Shown in pieces: positions 61,945-64,000 of a stretch of 64,000 nucleotides of DNA. Each line of letters starts with the position of its first letter. Positions within the stretch are counted from its first letter, which is position 1. This stretch comes from Dioscorea cayenensis subsp. rotundata (taxonomy: Eukaryota; Streptophyta; Magnoliopsida; Dioscoreales; Dioscoreaceae). The DNA is taken from the NCBI RefSeq assembly GCF_009730915.1, contig NC_052489.1, positions 62,001 through 126,000 of the forward strand, written 5' to 3'. The notes beneath the pieces are model-generated. The model saw only the letters and a program-made list of their open reading frames with translations, had not been told where the DNA came from and searched no databases. Made by a program: the position numbers and the translations under genes.

Positions 61945-63273
61945 ATGGCTGGAGAAGCAGTTCTATCAGCTTTCATGCAGGTTCTCTTTGACAAATTGGC
62001 TGCTGCTGCTTTGGATGAATATCGATCACTCCGTGGCGTAAAGAAAGAGCTGCAAAACCTATCCGGCACGCTCTCTATGGTGCAGGCTGTGCTTGAAGAT
62101 GCAGAGGAGAAACAACTGACAGAAAAACCAGTGCGGCTTTGGCTCATGAAGCTCAAGGACATTGCATATGAGATTGATGATTTGCTGGATAAGTACGCAG
62201 CAGCCGATCTACATTCAAAGTTGGAAAATCAAAAGGTCAGTAGTAATTTCCGTTTCACTTGCTATTGCTGGAAAAAGTGTTTGCTTGACCATAAAATAGC
62301 ACACAAGATAAAAGGTGTCCACGAGAAGTTAGAAAAAATTGCTAGAGAACGAGATGTTCTTGGCTTGCAAGTGTTGGGCAGCATGAACAGGCTTGGAATT
62401 GAACAGCGGCCGCAGACCAGCTCCTTGGTTGATGGATCAAATGTTTTTGGAAGAGAAGAAGATAGACAGAAGATTGTGAGGTTGTTGCTCGGAAGTGAAG
62501 GATCTACTGCTTTTAATAATGTTTCCATTCTCCCTATTGTTGGTATGGGGGGACTTGGGAAGACCACCCTCACCCAGCTTGTCTATAATGACAGTAGAAT
62601 CAAGGAACACTTTCAGCTGAGGATGTGGGTGTGTGTCTCTGAGCACTTTGATGAAAGGAAGCTGACCAGAGAAACATTGGAGTCAACTGTGAGTGGCTAC
62701 TCAACCACCACAACAAACATGAACCTTTTGCAAGAAGAGCTGTTTGAGAAGTTGAAAGGGAAGCGATATTTGCTTGTTTTGGATGATGTTTGGAACGAGA
62801 ACCATGAGAAATGGCGAAGTTACTATGCTGCATTGGTTGCTGGAGATAGAGGGAGCAAGATCATTGTGACAACTCAGAATGAAAATGTTGGGAGGATCAT
62901 GGGTGGTTTGCCACCATACCATTTGAAGCGGTTGTCTGATGATGACTGCTGGTCATTGTTCAGAAATTGTGCTTTTGTTGGTGGCAACTCAAGCGGCCAC
63001 CATAAATTGGAGGAAATTGGCAAGGAGATCGTCAAGAAGCTGAAGGGATTGCCCCTGGCAGCGAAGGCACTGGGAAGTCTATTATATTCCAAACTAGATG
63101 AAGATGCATGGAGAAATATACTAAGAAGTGAAATTTGGGAGCTGCCAACAGATCAGAACAACATATTGCCGGCTCTCAGACTGAGTTACAAGCATTTACC
63201 ACCAAATCTAAAGCAATGTTTTGCATTTTGTGCTGTGTTTCACAAAGATTATGTGTTTGAAAGGGATAATTTG
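61945..63273 (+). pseudogene. CC-NBS-LRR disease-resistance gene, cut by a LINE
   Basis: The intact host frame covers about 443 codons from MAGEAVLSAFMQVLFDKL. An Rx-type coiled coil comes first (1-90, with EIDDLLDKY as the EDVID-like site). The NB-ARC has the P-loop GMGGLGKTT (200-208), kinase-2 LLVLDDVW (276-283), RNBS-B GSKIIVTT, GLPLAAKAL (368-376) and RNBS-D KQCFAFCAVFHKDY (423-436). After FERDNL the family sequence (usually LIQLWMAEGF) stops and LINE leader begins, so the MHD motif and LRRs are absent. Such proteins sense pathogen effectors and trigger cell death; the truncated form lacks the sensor. The rest may lie beyond the window, after the LINE. All motifs upstream of the break are intact, which fits a recent break. 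Confidence 0.93.
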
Positions 63274-64000
63274 GGGCATTGTGACCAAGGATCTCAACAC
63301 AGCTGGGCTCGCGAGCAACCGTCCTCTCTCTTTGAGTTAGCTTTGCTTTCAGCCCTGCTCTGCTCCTCTCTCTTAGTCGCTCCCCCTTGCCATGGCAAGC
63401 GGGGACCGACATTCGGTCCCTCCTCCTTCCCCGGCGCAACCCAAGTCTTGGGCTCAAGTCGCCTCTTCCCTTCGTCAACCTTCAGACAATTCCCCCTTGC
63501 ATAATCCCCATATTCTCTCCAAACTCAAAGAAAACACTTCAGCTTTCATCAAACTTGATGGTGATTCTTTGAACAGAGCCTGTCTGAAGTTCCAGCATGC
63601 TCTTTATGGGAAGCTCTTCGGCAAGTCCCCCCCTTTCGCCGAAGTCAAAGCTGATCTTCTTGCTAAATGGAGTTCCTTCGGTGAAATTTCTATATCTGAT
63701 CTTCCCAATGGCTTCCTTCTTATTCGTTGTTCTTCGCAGAAAGCAATGCAAAGCCTTCTTCTTGATGGACCTTGGTCGGTCAACGGAATTATCTTGCAAC
63801 TCTCGCCGTGGAAGCCGTTCTTCGAGCCCACATTTGCTAAGCTTTCCTCTGCAGCTATTTGGATACAACTTCACAACCTTCCTGTTGAGTTCTGGGAAGG
63901 AGAGACCTTGGAAGCCATTGCTAGTCAGTTTAGGACCCTTCTGAAAGTTGATGAATTTACCGCTGCTCTTACCCGATCCAAATTTGCTCGCATCTGTGTT
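63274..64000 (+). mobile_element. 5' end of a young L1-type LINE inserted in the resistance gene
   Basis: A pyrimidine-rich leader of about 118 bp (63274-63391) is followed by LINE ORF1. Its leader length and sequence resemble those of the LINE at 49595 (121 bp), with shared ccccttgccATG at the start of ORF1. This suggests a true, full 5' end. The element continues past the window, so its 3' end, tail and target duplication are not visible. The junction is placed within about 10 bp. Confidence 0.88.
63392..64000 (+). CDS. LINE ORF1 (DUF4283-like), open to the window edge
   Basis: From ATG 63392 the frame is open for 203 codons without a stop. The protein starts MASGDRHSVPPPSPAQPK. It includes LHNPHILSKLKENTSAF, LLAKWSSFGEISISDLPNGF, LLDGPWSVNGIILQLSPWKP and AAIWIQLHNLPVEFWEGE. 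It is closely similar to the broken ORF1 at 49716, which has stops in the same stretch. The zinc knuckle should follow beyond the window. An intact frame supports a recent insertion. It overlaps, in another frame, the read-through end of the resistance-gene frame. Confidence 0.88.
   Translation, partial: MASGDRHSVPPPSPAQPKSWAQVASSLRQPSDNSPLHNPHILSKLKENTSAFIKLDGDSLNRACLKFQHALYGKLFGKSPPFAEVKADLLAKWSSFGEISISDLPNGFLLIRCSSQKAMQSLLLDGPWSVNGIILQLSPWKPFFEPTFAKLSSAAIWIQLHNLPVEFWEGETLEAIASQFRTLLKVDEFTAALTRSKFARICV

Noticed and set aside
1-64000. CRISPR array, prokaryotic operon or organelle DNA
   Set aside because: No regularly spaced repeats of that kind are present, genes have spliceosomal introns, and no plastid or mitochondrial gene runs were seen.

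Overview
This window is nuclear DNA from a flowering plant. The genes carry many short GT-AG introns, the intergenic DNA is AT-rich, and there are plant-only families: a chloroplast-specific ribosomal protein, the chloroplast splicing factor RNC1, a type II metacaspase, a MYB-CC factor, a CC-NBS-LRR gene and plant L1-type LINEs. The style of the MYB-CC and RNC1 proteins makes a monocot somewhat more likely, but I cannot name the species.

Layout. 1-537: AT-rich DNA ending in a GC-rich block with a hAT-like terminus. 2.1-15.5 kb: four minus-strand genes, namely plastid ribosomal protein PSRP5, a mitochondrial LYR-family protein, calmodulin, and a MYB-CC (PHR1-like) transcription factor. 16.76 kb: a tRNA-Ala(CGC) gene. 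17.6-18.7 kb (+): an AtMC9-like metacaspase. 19.1-23.0 kb (-): a 4'-phosphopantetheinyl transferase, head to head with 23.2-27.5 kb (+) L-2-hydroxyglutarate dehydrogenase. 30.6-38.6 kb (+): a 17-exon ZIF1-like transporter. 39.7-43.6 kb (-): RNC1. 44.1-47.5 kb (+): SnRK1 beta subunit. Exon chains for all of these were joined by hand; every junction keeps frame and uses GT-AG, apart from one GC-AG intron.

47.8-57.3 kb is a transposon nest. A near-full-length but broken LINE (+, about 6.1 kb, with an 11-bp target duplication) lies inside an older minus-strand LINE fragment, flanked by other LINE and SINE remnants. At 59.0 kb there is an orphan, degenerate final exon of a TGA-type bZIP gene. At 61.9 kb a CC-NBS-LRR gene is cut at about codon 443 by the 5' end of another LINE of the same family. 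That LINE's ORF1 is fully open to the window edge, so it looks young.

The host genes are housekeeping genes without an evident shared pathway. Calmodulin, L2HGDH and PSRP5 are also close neighbours on Arabidopsis chromosome 3 (from memory), which suggests old microsynteny. I found no CRISPR array, gene cluster or clearly new molecular system. The most informative signals are the nested LINEs, the LINE-broken resistance gene, the compact divergent promoter and the TGA relic.
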